Shown piece after piece: positions 1 through 11,576 of a stretch of DNA of 64,000 nt (position 1 is the stretch's first letter; every line of letters begins with the position of its first letter). The DNA is taken from contig RPFO01000103.1 in the NCBI GenBank assembly GCA_009746045.1, positions 129,001 through 193,000 on the forward strand. The letters run 5' to 3'. The stretch comes from Mesostigma viride. Taxonomy: Eukaryota; Streptophyta; Mesostigmatophyceae; Mesostigmatales; Mesostigmataceae. Made by a program: the position numbers and the translations under genes. The notes below the pieces were generated by a model. It ran no database searches. It was not told the origin of the DNA and saw nothing but the letters and a program-made list of their open reading frames with translations.

Positions 1-1590
1 GGGACTTAATTTGGGAATTGTCCCTTGGTCAGGACTTTTGTATGGAACTATGACAGTTTGTGTGATTCGGACCAGTTATTTTGGGCCTAGGTTGTTGTAT
101 GCGTGTATCTTCTAGGGGCCGGTGCAGTCGCGCCGCGCTGCGTACTTTACAGCTAGTTGAGATATTGTACCCATGCGTGGATTCTGTAGGCGAGGGTCGA
201 TGTCGACCCGAGGATCTTGTGTGGACTGCATGCTTTGGAAGGTCGGCGCCATGTCGGCGCCCCTTGCCAGCGTAGTGGCAGACCTAGGTGAAATTGGTCC
301 GAGGACGAGAGTCTCGTCCTCTTGGTTTGATGAATGATAAGTGCGAATACGCCTACACATTAAACCTGGGGCAACTATCCATTTGTAATTGGTATTGCTA
401 GCCAATATAAGTGTGTATTAATTAGCTTGGCATCAAGTCGCGGTGCCAGATATCTCACGACCCCAGTCGTGAAGCGCAATCTGCATTAGGCCACCTTGAA
501 TCTTCCTAATTCCGGCATGGTAGATCTTTCGCTACGTAGCTCAGGCTAGGAGTGTCTGGGCTGGGACGTAACACTGGCTATCGGAGGAAATGTGCTGGAG
601 AGGTCAGCTTACTCTCGCGGAGAGGGTTAGGGAAGCCAATTAGGAAACCAGGGCGGTGCTTGGCGTAGATAGAGGTTCCGGAATTCAACGATTGCTGACA
701 GGTCGGCGGCCAGCCCGTAAAGGGATTCAACGACGACCTAGGCAGCAAGCGGCCAGTCCGGGATACTCGGCGGGGCTAGCAATAGTCCTGTGGTGAGGTG
801 CTGTCAACGATAGCGCTCATCTCTCCTGTTTTCAACGACATCCAGTGGCGGCCAGGGCTTGCCTTCAACGACACCGGGTGGCGGCCAGCTCAGGAGGGAT
901 TTACGTCATCGACGATGGTACGTCCCCTAGTTAGAATTCTTTCCTTACAAGCTATGCCTGCTGAAGGCTAGCTGGCAAGCTCGCTTTCTCTCCGGGACCG
1001 CACGCGTAGGGGGTTTATGTTATATGTTGTACCCTCTATAGGTTGTAAATGTCGTTGGAGCCCATGGACGTCGCGGAGACGGACATTCGTTGTTTGACCT
1101 GCAAGGGGTCTTGGGGGTGGATACCGTCTGGCCGTTGCCGACTGTGTTGACGGTGTCTACCTCCGTGTGTGCGTATAGCCCGTTCCGCGGAAAGCTCGGG
1201 CGTGTGCTGTGATAGACTCTGTGCATGCTTCTCCCTCGTTTGTTTTGGTAAAGGTCACTGCATTTAGAGGTAGCCTGGGATTCCCCTTTTCCTTCTTGCA
1301 AGCTTCTGCTAGCCTATAATGCATTACGTCCCTACAGGGCATGTGAGGAATACATTAAGGATAAGGGCTCTATTGCCAGGTGGAAGGGGTTTGATAACAT
1401 CACAGATGCAGATAGGTTTGTTAGGGAACACATGCCATTGCCTGAGGGGATGCACACCACTCATGAATGCTCCAAGCCACCCACGATCAGCAGTCAGGGG
1501 GAGGGGACAGCAGTTACAGTTACCTTCTCTCAGTTGACCATTGCCGCCCTAGCAGACAATAGAGGGGATTATTACTAGGGAATAGTACTA
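1..1590. other. Region without a recognised gene
   Basis: No reading frame here looks like a protein I know, and the open frames are short and overlap on both strands. A short degenerate repeat cluster lies at 684-895. The sequence may be the 5' flank or leader of the LTR-retrotransposon fossil that follows, but I could not find a matching long terminal repeat. Confidence 0.4.
684..895 (+). repeat. Degenerate TTCAACGA-CGGCCAG repeat cluster
   Basis: Four spaced copies of TTCAACGA, each followed within 20-40 bases by a CGGCCAG-like motif, occur near 684, 727, 832 and 862. Spacing is irregular. No function is assigned. Confidence 0.45.
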
Positions 1591-1820
1591 GGTCCTACAT
1601 ATATAAGATCTATAGCACGTGGTTGCCCTCTCTCCCTCTCTCTCTTTCTTTCTGGGGAGGTGTTGCCTGCTGTGTAAGGTATCGGTACGAGCACCATGCC
1701 ACGAAAACGGAGAGAACCTGTCAACAGCGAGATAGAACAGGTAGACAACCACGAGCAAGGTATAGAGGTGGTAGAGGTACCACCGCACGTCCTTAAGTAG
1801 GGACAGGTACAGGTGAGGTC

Positions 1821-1953
1821 ATGGAGAGACCTGCGGAAGGCTCCCCAGGATTCAGAGACCAGGGCCGCAGAGATTCATCAGATGGTGACAGTCCAGACTC
1901 CAGGTTGGAACAAGGGGGGGACGGGCGCAGCCAGGAGATGCTCCAGGGGGGTT

Positions 1954-2026
<73 letters not shown>

Positions 2027-2046
2027 GCAGCGGCAGCAGCAGCAGC

Positions 2047-2079
<33 letters not shown>

Positions 2080-3717
2080 TACCGCAGCAGCAACCGCAGC
2101 AACAGCAGCAACGACCACAGTGGCCGCCGCGGTATCCTGAGCAGACAGGGCACGAGAATGAAAACACGCAGTACTACCGTTATCATGCTCTGCCAGCCAC
2201 AGAGCGACCATCGCAGCCCTGGGCTGGGCGCGGCCGCTCCATGGGACCTCCGCCGGCCACAACATACCGGGGCAGGCGTCGAGTGTCCTTTGGCAGTACT
2301 TCCCTACTACCCATGGTGTTGGGGAACTCTGAGGATGTCGGGGAGGACACCGGGGCAGAGGGCGAATTCGGCGATTTGGAGGGGGCAGTGGAGGATGGCG
2401 AGGAACCTGGGGCACAGGACCCTTCCTTTGGAGCTCATAGGCCACGGGCCCGGCTAGGCTAGGGGGTGACAGAAGCAGCGCCACCGCACACGACGAGGGG
2501 ACTCAGACAACCGTCCAGCGACACGTCCCCCAACCGCAGCGACCTCGGGCGCAGGACAGCAGCATGGTCCACTCGCCTGCGGTCGTCAGCAACCTGAATT
2601 TCAGCAGGGTGGCATTGGATGACCCGGGGTATGAACACCCCTCGTCGGTACAGGTGCGGCGGACGCACGGCACGCCGACCAGATCCGGATCTCTCCCCCG
2701 GTCGCAGCCCCCAGCCTTCGACTCCGTCCCCCACGTAGACGTCGGTGGACCCATCACCAACGCGGTAAAGGCCCCACCGTTGCCCAATTTCAAGAATGTA
2801 CCCAAGCTGCACGCGGACATGAAACCGCGCGAGGTGACGAATGGGGACGCATGTGGCAACAGCAGTATACCATCTGGCGCAATCACCACAACTGGCAGCT
2901 GGCCACCCGTGATCTGATCCCGCTGGTGGTTAACTCCTGCATGGACCCCTCAGTGGTGAGCATCTTGAACTGTGAGAGCATCGCGTCCCAGTCATACCCG
3001 CAATCCGTGAAGGAGCTGATGGACCGGGTGCGACGCAAGCTGGTGCCCCCAGATGCTGTACTCCACGAGCGAATCGCCTTCGGCAAGCTGCGCCAGGGGA
3101 CCACCCCATATCGCGAGTTTCTGTCCAAGTTTGAGTCCAGCGCCGCCTATCTGACCGACATGACCTGGTATGAGTACAAGATCAGGTTCATCGAGGCACT
3201 CTGTCCCGAGCTGCAGGACGAGGTATTCAAGCACTACGCTGAGGTCCCTTGGGAGGAGTGGGACATCTTGAATATCCAGAGGTATCTTCTGCAGGTGGCC
3301 GACGTCGTGGCTCGCGGGCGCGCACCATCGGTGCGTCGTTTCTTCCGATCAGGTCCCCCGCACGACGGCGAGGGGAACGAGGACTCCCCCGATGACCTGG
3401 AGGACGGGAACGCTGACCATGGCCTCAACGCCATCGACGCGAGTAAAGCCCGTTGCTTCATGTGCTTTGAGGTGGGTCACCTCAGGCGCGACTGCCCCAA
3501 ACTCCGTAGCAGGCACGCTGGACGTGGCACGGGGGAGACCGAGCCCAGGTTTTCAGGCCCGGCGTTCGGCAGTCGCCCGGACTCCTCCGGCCCAAGGGAA
3601 AAGCCCCGCAACGCGGACGAGCGGGCGCCAGCAGGCCCGGCAGTTCACGACTCAGCACCAGCAGCCGCGGCCGCCAGCGATGAGTTCTACCAAGGGCGTG
3701 CTGCGCGCGGTCAATGA
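1821..3717 (+). pseudogene. gag-like part of the LTR fossil
   Basis: The N-terminal part has a long CAG/CAA run (about 1959-2110) coding a polyglutamine tract, followed by an acidic, proline-rich region. The C-terminal part (about 2851-3717) is gag-like and ends in a C-x2-C-x4-H-x4-C zinc knuckle near 3453-3495, the nucleic-acid-binding signature of retroelement nucleocapsids, followed by a basic, disordered tail. The zinc knuckle and the protease remnant downstream are why this is read as a retroelement rather than a host gene. It is treated as a fossil. Confidence 0.6.
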
Positions 3718-3794
3718 GATCGAGGCTCATCGACTAGCCTCCGGACAGCGTGCGACCTTTGAGTCACCAGCAGTGGCCGGTTACGAGTTTGCCG

Positions 3795-4245
3795 CTGGGA
3801 AGTATACTATAATATATATTATATAAGTATATTTAACTAATAATTATATTTTTATAATATGTTCATTCGGTGCGCTTTTCCAGTCCTAGTGGCTGGCCAC
3901 CTTAGCCATTCTGAGAATGCCCACCTGTGTAGGGCAAGGGGGGGGTGTCTGTTTTGCCCCACATCTGTACCAAATACCAAGGGTGCATTGGTCCTGCACA
4001 GTAGCAGGTCACCCTGTTATCATGATGTCAGTAGTACGAAGGGTGCATTGGTCCTGCCCAGTAGCAGGTCACCCTGTTATCATGCTATCAGCAGTAAGGG
4101 GGGTGTTTGGAATCATACACTGACCCCATGCATAGACGCCGTTGGCGGTAATGGGAAATTACTATTAGGCGTCTAGCACTAGTGGTTTTATATAGGGTAC
4201 CGTTGGCGGTAATGGGATATTTTATATATGAGATTGTAATAATAT
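3795..4245. repeat. AT-rich inserted segment with internal tandem copies
   Basis: The segment is AT-rich at both edges and lies between the gag-like and protease-like parts of the LTR fossil. Inside it, a unit of about 57 bases beginning GGGTGCATTGGTCCTGC occurs twice in tandem (3982-4095). A second motif, CCGTTGGCGGTAATGGGA, occurs at 4139 and 4200. It is probably an insertion into the older element. Confidence 0.5.
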
Positions 4246-4254
4246 ATTCAGACA

Positions 4255-4600
4255 CGGCCAACCAACCGTCATGGATGTCAAGTTTTTGGTCGTCACAGGC
4301 GCTTCCACGTCCTTCATCAACGCGGCACTGGTGCGCCGGCTGGGCCTGACGCCCAGCCCCCACACCGGACGGCCGTGCATCTGACCCACTCGGATGGTCG
4401 CCAACACCAATCGCCGGTCTGGCAGATATCAAGGTGTGCTGCAAGGCACCCCGTTCGACCTGGCTGCGACCATCGCACCGCTGGGCGCAGCGGACATCAT
4501 CATTGGGCTCGACTTTGGACGCGCTGGATGTGGACATTCGCGTGCGCCGGCGAGTAGTTTGTTTTCCCGATGGTTCCTTTTGGTGCCCTGACGGCGAGTA
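4255..4600 (+). pseudogene. Retropepsin-like protease part of the LTR fossil
   Basis: Translation around 4270-4370 gives a VKFLVVTGAS-like stretch followed by FINAALVRRLGL, which matches the active-site loop and following helix of retroviral-type aspartic proteases. A later hydrophobic stretch around 4490-4515 ending IIIGLDF resembles the second conserved region of the family (ILGxD-like). It is part of the broken element. Confidence 0.55.
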
Positions 4601-4650
4601 TAGGGCATATCGCATTACACACGAGCGCCCGGCGGTCCAGCATCCTTGAC

Positions 4651-5884
4651 TCCTTGGCAGTAATTGGACGATCGCGTGGACGCGTCGTCCCCGGGGGAAG
4701 GGGAGGGGTCGCAGAGCGTATGAAACCAGATGGCTACTAATAATACCATATACTTCTTTACTATACCTACCTTTTATATACTAAGTACTTGTACTGGTCC
4801 ACTACACTTCCTTATGATACCATATATCTAGCTCCTGTATGATCGGCACGGTTCGGCGTTGGATCGAGCCGGCCATCTATGTAGGAATCCACCGCGCAGC
4901 CGCGCGTGGATCCGACGACCCTTCTACTGCCATGCCAGGGATCGATGCGCAGCCGCGCGTGGATCCGACGATCCTTCTACTGCCATGCCAGGGATCGATG
5001 CGCCAGCGTGCGGATATTATATATTTTCGATATTCTCTATTTTCTATATAATATATTTTCTCCATGATATATTCTCTATGGGATAATCTGCAGTTGGCGG
5101 TGGGCTTGAACGGGTCGTCCCGAAGAGGACCACGTCAGGCACTCAGCACCGCATGTGCACATGGTCCTGGCCTTTTTGGACATGGGCTCACCGGATGCTT
5201 GATGATTCTACTACTAAGGCGTCCGTACCGAGGCATCTCCGCGTGGGATGCCGGATTCGGCAGCGAGTGCCAGCGACCCCAGACTACGGCCTGACTGCAC
5301 GTCGCGTCCCGCGTGACCAACGGACGCGGAGTCCCATGGCACGCGGCCAAGTATTATTATAGGGAGCCTTCCGACGGGCGGCTATGAGTCACGGCTCCCT
5401 GACTTCCTAGCGCGTGAGGGACGTGCTTGGCTTCTCGTGCAGCTGCACGTGATTAATTTCACTAGTGCGGCACGGTGTATGGAGACGGCACGGTGCATGG
5501 AGGCTGTTGCAACCCCGATGCGACTGAGCGATCAGGCAGGGCGGAGCCTGTACTGAATCGTGGTCGGCCGGCAAACAGATGTACAGCACCTTGTTGAATT
5601 GTCGGTAGCCAACCGATTGGCTACCCCGGCATTGAGTCGACGCCTAGCTGGGTCAGGGCACTCCTGGGCTCGAGTAACCGTGCATGCAGGGCGCGCCCGC
5701 GTCCGCCGCGACCGTCGGGAGTAAGGGCCCCCGGGGCTGCAAGCATATGCGGGCACGGTGCAGTTGCATGGCGACAGCACGTACTGCCGGCAGTAGTGGG
5801 GGATGACCCAGCCGGTCGTGGTTGCACTGGTTGCGCTGGTGCCGGTCGTGGTTGCATCAGAAGCAGGTGGCGGTGTCCGGTCAT
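4651..5884. other. Region without a recognised gene
   Basis: No convincing coding region. The region holds a tandem duplication at 4893-5003 and AT-rich DNA around 5020-5085. The remaining sequence is GC-rich with short overlapping frames on both strands, typical of non-coding DNA in this window. Confidence 0.4.
4893..5003. repeat. Two-copy tandem duplication, about 55 bases
   Basis: A unit containing GCAGCCGCGCGTGGATCCGA and CTTCTACTGCCATGCCAGGG occurs twice, head to tail, with only one or two differences. The duplication is therefore recent. Confidence 0.8.
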
Positions 5885-6377
5885 GGCCGGGCCCACTTCA
5901 AATGTTCCGCCGTCCAAGCCAAGTGTGTGACACTTTTTCGCTATTTTCGCAAAAAAAAAATAAAATTTCGCACGAGTTCGCGTGATTTTCGCGTGATTTT
6001 CGCAAAATTTTCACACATTTTCGCACAATTTCGCACGATTTCGCACAATTTTGCATGATTTCGCACAATTTCGCATGGATTTCAACCAAGGGTCGTTTTG
6101 GGGAGTGACGTTTGACAAAATTTCGCATGAATTCACACACGTTGTGCACATCAAAATTTTTTACCGTCGACATTTTTCACATGAAATTTCGCACAATTTC
6201 AGCAAATTTCGCACAAATTCGCACGATTTCAGCAAATTTCACACGATTTCAGCAAATTTCGCACAATTTCGCACGATTTCGCACGAAGAATCACTCTGCA
6301 GAGTGACGATCGTCGAAAAAGTCAAAAAAACGACAAAAAGTGTCACACTTTTCGGAACATTTGAAGTGGGCCCGGCC
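5885..6377. mobile_element. MITE-like element with perfect 25-bp terminal inverted repeats
   Basis: The ends are exact inverted copies over 25 bases (5885-5909 and 6353-6377), beginning GGCCGGGCCCACTTC. They are flanked on both sides by the four bases TCAT, which fits a 4-bp target-site duplication. The imperfect inverted similarity continues inward (TGTGACACTTTTT on both sides). The 490-base interior is not coding; it is built of many copies of a TTTCGCACAA-type decamer. It is a non-autonomous DNA transposon; the superfamily is not assigned. Confidence 0.8.
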
Positions 6378-9300
6378 TCATTGTCTCACCGCCTCAACAG
6401 TGCGCGTGCAGGGTGCCGATGCCACATGAGGTGGCGCTGTCGCCCCGCAGACTGCCGGTGTCCGAGTAACAACCGGTATCACTGCATAGGGCCGGTACAT
6501 CCGCTCTGAGCGGACCCGGCGCTGACGCGCGCTGAGCCATGGCAGAGCACTGAGGTACGGGACGTGCGGGATCTGGCCGTCGAGGGCGAGTCACGGGGAC
6601 TGTAGTAACGGCGACCCGAGACTGAGAGGCAGGCAGGACCGAGCTGCTGGAGTCTGAGCACCTGGTCACTGCCCGCGACCCTGTGCATGGCTACCATCGC
6701 GCAGTGTTCGCGTCCCTCCTGTGGGCTGAGCCCGGTAGGGAGTTGTTCCTTGCACCACTGGTGGAGGCCGATCGAGCGTGAGTTGCAAGTGGCTCGTGTC
6801 CGCGCGCCTATGAGGTTGCATGGATGAGGGACTCAGAGCATGGCGTTCCTTGTGCATGGCGGGCGGGCTGTGTGGGCGGCAAAATGTACTATACCCCATG
6901 GCCATGCACTGGGACAGGGGTGGTGAGAGGCCCTCAAGCTTCCAGTGGGGGATGTGGCGATGCGCGGTGGGGACTGCATACATAGGGGCGTGTTTCTGTT
7001 GCGGGAATCGGGCTCCTGGGCAAGACATCCAAGCGGGGTGGACAGGCGGTGATCGGTCGTGCGCGGGATTGACCCCGGTCCACGATCGCTGTATGTGCTT
7101 GAGCACCTAGCTGTGGGCTGGGCGCGATCGAGCCCGAGGAGCTCTTGTTGGGGACTGCGGGGTTGTTTCGGCCCTACTTCATGAGCAGCACGGTGTCTCG
7201 CAGGGGCAACATTACTGATACGGCAGTTCCTGCAAGGCGTGTCACTCCCCGACCTGCCCATTGCATTATATAAGTGCGGCCATTGCGGGCGCTATGCAGT
7301 CCACGTCGGCGGCCTCGAGCATCACATGCTTATGGGCCTACGCAAACATCAACCGTGCTCTTGCTGTGCAAGTGTCACGGAGGGTGTGACTGCGAGCTGA
7401 GGAGTTTTCCCCCGCTTGCGGTGGAGTTCAGGCACATTGGCAGTAAGGAATGCGGGGACCGGCGACTGCTCCGGTCTATGCACGTCGGCCGGAGTGGTGT
7501 TGTGCCTAAACTACTGTAGCTTCGTGGAGGAGTTGGCAGGGCGCACTCCAGTGGACACGCTGGGGCCCTGCTAGTTTTGGGCACTTAACGTGCCATATTA
7601 TCCAAGTTTCCGGTGTTGATCGACTTTGCCTGTTTCCTGCGCTGGATAGAGACGGCGGGGCGCACTCTAGTGGACACACTAGGGCCTTGCGGGCACCTGC
7701 ATGCGTTCGCAGGTGCAGGGGAGGCGCACTCTAGCGGCCACGCTAGGGCTTCCCCCTCTATACAGCCACTCCAGCGGCGGCCAGGGACGGCCACGTTGCA
7801 TGGTCGGTTGGCTCACGGCGCGCCTATTATATTTGAGAGGACGCGTACAGCTGTCGGTAGTGAGGCGATGGATCAGATTCTTCTGGTGCACGCCCTCGCT
7901 TCTGAGCATGCATGGGACCTGCACTGCATGCTGTGCCTCATCGTCGTCGACGCTAGTAGTCATGTGATTACGCGCATCAGTCGCGCTGTAAGGCTGGGTT
8001 TCGGCTGGACGGGATACATGACTGGCCACCTCGTCGGCCGGATCATCAAGTTGTAGGCATGAAAAATATTCCCTCCTGCTGACAGTCCCGATTGGCTATA
8101 TAAAGAGTTGCCCTTGCGTGGAATTTTGGCGCGAACGCGTCGCGTTGAGGACGACGGGACCAGAAAAATTCCACCTCGCATGGCTGTCGACCCTATGTCC
8201 GCCGGAATATCAGTCAAAAGTCAATTATGCATGTTAAGTCGCTGCGATGGATGCAAACGACGCGTAAACTCTCCTGCTTTGCGATGATGCATGATACATA
8301 TTATTCGCGTATGTTCATGCGTCAAAATAATTCGCAAACTGAGACGCTGATTTTTTGTGTCGGCCAGATCTGGAATTGGCAGCGAAAATGCATGTTTATT
8401 AATTGTGGGGGAAACTTTTTTGTTGGAAGCTCACAATTCCCAAAAGGTGGAATCCGAATGGGCTTCAAGTCTACTTTCACGAGCGCTAATCAGTTTTTCG
8501 AGAAACGAATCACATTTTCCAGGCTGTCGCATTACCTGCCGGCAGGTCAGATTTTGCTGTTTTCAGTGACGTTTACGACCGTCCTTGCTTGATGCGTTTC
8601 TTCCTTTTTTTCGGCTCACGGCATGGCGGGGCTTGTTCCAACATGCCTGCGGAGGTGTAAGCTGTGTAGCCATGATTTAAAAGTCACATATTGCTCTCGC
8701 GCCACCATCTGTTACTGCTCGACACTGCAAGAAACACTGGTTGCCTGCTCGCAACGCAAGCACAAGCACGACAACGGTGCCCTAATCCATATCCAGGCGT
8801 GTATTTCCGAGAAAAACTTCAGGCTTTTGTCGCGGCATACCTTCGGTGTTCCAAGCCGTTCACCGCTCCCCGAAATAGTCTTATGACTCGCTTTTATAGC
8901 ATTGTGGGTTCGCGTCCGCCATCTCCGCCGGGTGCTGACACGAGATGTTCGCGCTGAACCTGGACTGCAAGGTCGCCCGCTACCGGTTAGCTGTACGTAT
9001 TTAGCAAGCTCTGGATGATATTGTCATGGTTTTGGTGCAGGAAGGTGCTGTGGGGGGGTCTATCTCACCTCTTTACCTAGCTTTCCTCCTCCTAGCTTGA
9101 CAGCTAAGTTTGCATCAGGAAGTCATGCTTGTTGACAAAGCTCGATGGATATAAACCTTGGGATGTGCTGTGAAGGTGTTAGCATGCTTGCTTGAAGAAT
9201 TGAATGCGTATTTGTGCAAGCCATGGACATTTTTTATCAAGGGCAGTAGGTAGCAGCCACGTTCTTATTCAATTGTGTCAGGACGTCTATGTTGCCTTTA

Positions 9301-9920
9301 CTGCAGTCTGTCCTAGAGGAGTTTGATGCCACTGTAGATGACTATGACCAGTGGGGTGGTGAGGATGGGCCGGTGTGCTGGGGTGAGCCTGAAGGGCACC
9401 TTGGATCACGTGACCCTTAGGCAATCATGCCAGGCTGTGCAGTTTATGGCTTGTGATGTATGGATGCAGCGGGTGAGGCAGGTTGTCGTTGCCGTGGCCT
9501 GTGTTAGTGAACTCTATGATCTTTTAACTTACCCAAAGCCCCCCTAGACCTAAACTGCCTCGCCTTCTTTGAGGGGTTGCCTTCTTTGAGGAGTGCCATG
9601 TCTTGAAAGGTTTGTTGGGGCCCTGGCATTTCAGAGTAGGTTGAGGTGGAGAGGGGTGGCACACTGCTAGGTGATGGCAGGGCCATCCATGTGATGCACC
9701 TTACGTTGGGATGGGGACCATGCATTTGTTCTTGTTGCTAGCATGGGCAGGGTGAGCGGCTGGGAGTAAGGTGTAAGTGCTACTTGCGCCACTGTCTGAA
9801 AGGGGAGCTCCATGCGGTGGGCAAACAGCGTTGCAAGCGTACACTTAACACAAATGTGGTCTGATGCACTCAGCTGACCTGCCATTTCTCTTGATGCACC
9901 AAACCACACTAAAGGCTTGA
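6378..9920. other. Long region without a recognised gene
   Basis: I see no protein family, no intron-exon structure I can support and no transposon ends here. The open frames are short and overlap on both strands. Three short palindromic repeats lie at 7538-7755. It may hold untranslated or intronic DNA of genes outside my recognition. Confidence 0.35.
7538..7755. repeat. Three palindromic GGCGCACTCTAGTGG repeats
   Basis: Three copies of a GCGCACTCTAGTGGACACACTAGG-type motif (limited variation) occur at about 7540, 7660 and 7725. Each core has the form CTAGTG-GACA-CACTAG, so every copy can fold into a 6-bp stem with a 4-base loop. Confidence 0.6.
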
Positions 9921-9923
9921 TAT

Positions 9924-10210
9924 TCTGATCAGACACTCCGCAAAGGTGAAAACCTTTGCGTTCAGTGCCGGGCCGCGGAAAACGCGGAAAACGCGATCTA
10001 CAAATGAATCCGACCTGAATCGAACTGGGGACCTCTCGCACCAAATTTTGCTGACAATAGGACGGACGTCTCCGGTTACCATGGCATCGCCAACTTACAC
10101 CTACAGTCATCCGCAAAATTTCTCCTGTCCGGGGAGTGATGCAAGCCTTTCGGATTTGGTACTAGATAAATCACTCGAGATCTGTGTGTAGGAGTACTAC
10201 ACACGTGTCT
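9924..10210 (-). repeat. tRNA-derived SINE-like repeat, copy 1
   Basis: On the minus strand this matches the repeat at 28305-28590 over nearly its whole length. Both contain CCCCAGTTCGATTC, a good Pol III B box (GGTTCGANTCC), in a tRNA-like 3' half, with an A-box-like GTTGGCGATGCC about 50 bases upstream. Two diverged copies in one window argue for a SINE rather than a functional tRNA gene. Confidence 0.6.
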
Positions 10211-11572
10211 GCACGCGAGACTTGTTCAGTCTCGCACCGTGAGACGGGCTGAACACGGCTGAAACCTTCTCTAGAAGGGCTTGATATAGCCGGTAGGAAA
10301 TGCATGTGCATGCAGTGTCAAAAGCAGAGAGGGACACTGTTAGCACATGAGTGTGATTGTAAACCGATGAGTGTGAGCCTCCCCGTGCCATCCCATGCAT
10401 TTTACACCTATTTTTGGCAAGCCCCCATCATGCCGCAGTTATGCACCGCCTATGCAAGGGGGATGAATAGACAGTTATAGGTGTGTTGAGGGATGAGATA
10501 AGGGTAAACATGAGGAGCCATGCAGGCTAAAACGGAAGGGCGATGTCAACAGTGTGTTTGCCCAGATTTTGATGTCAGGGTGGGCTGAAAGATCAGTGGC
10601 CACGATAAACCTAGGTGGATTACATGAGAGATGACACGACCATGAGAGGGTGGTAGATGAGTTCAACTGAGAAGAGCTAGCATTACATGCACAGATTCTT
10701 AATGACCTATGGACTGTCCAAGGGTTGGAGTTCAGTGCACGTTCCAAAGACTATGATGAGCATGACGATGATGGCAAGGGGCGGGGGGGCGCAATTAGGA
10801 CAGGCACTGATGCAGAATTATGTTGTACAGCAGCTAGGTGCTGAGCTCAATTGAATAGCAGCCCAAGCCACTGCTGTCCTTGATTGCGCTTTGTATTTCC
10901 ATGTAGCAGAGAGGCACCTGGCAGATATATATTTGGATTAGCTGCTATAAGACACGCACAGCAGGGGTGCCCAGCAGAGTGGGCCAAGTACTGCAAAGGA
11001 GATTGTGTGTGCTGCCGAGCGGGGCCCGTTTAGAAAAGAGACTGGTCAGCCGACAGGCACGACTGGTCAGCCAAGCTCCCCTTCTTGAGGCTTGTAGGCA
11101 CTATGGTGCTTGTTCCGAATGCCAGCATCTACTGTGATTGATGGTGATTTTATCCCTTGATGATCGCTTTTTTAGTCTGTGTTGGCTAATGTATCCAGCC
11201 CCAGTGGCATGTATATGAATCCCATGACAGCCATGACGATAATTGAGTGAAGAATGCAAAGTTTTCCAAGACAATGGCGCAGAATATGGAGTATTTTTGC
11301 AAAAATTGCTCTATTTCTGCTTGCATCCGTCACTTTTAGTGGGCCGGCAGTGGTCCTAATATGTCCAACTTGTGTTCTAGTGTAAATTCAAGTATTGTGC
11401 TATTAATGTGACGAATTCTGGCATGATTGGGCCGCATATGTGCTGGCAGGGGCTTCATAAGTTTGAAAATAATGCACTAAAACGGTGTTTTGGCTCATGT
11501 ATGCCAGAATTATAGCATATAGTTTGGTCCTACATTGCATACTTAAGGGCGGTTTTTGTCTTTGGATATAAA
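10211..11572. other. Region without a recognised gene
   Basis: No gene, repeat ends or conserved motif seen. The sequence is AT-richer than its surroundings, with short open frames only. Confidence 0.35.
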
Positions 11573-11576
11573 TTAA

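Larger units (their letters stand above)
1600..4650 (+). mobile_element. Fossil LTR retrotransposon, gag and protease parts
   Basis: An old, broken LTR-retrotransposon (Ty3/gypsy-like by layout). The recognisable parts are a glutamine-rich N-terminal stretch, a gag-like region with one CCHC zinc knuckle, and a retropepsin-like protease segment. No reverse transcriptase, RNase H or integrase part is visible, and no pair of LTRs was found, so the limits are approximate. It appears to carry a few breaks, and a roughly 450-base AT-rich segment with its own repeats sits between the gag and protease parts. The age is old but not measurable without the LTR pair. Confidence 0.6.

Noticed and set aside
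1793-2484. Poly-Cys, poly-Ala and poly-Leu frames
   Set aside because: Shadow frames of the CAG run in the gag-like region.
3392-3826. Gag-like region as a host CCHC zinc-finger gene
   Set aside because: The retropepsin-like segment downstream and the overall order fit a retroelement better than any host zinc-knuckle protein.
5532-5917. GC-rich frames on the minus strand
   Set aside because: Overlapping frames in several phases without any motif; typical of GC-rich non-coding DNA here.
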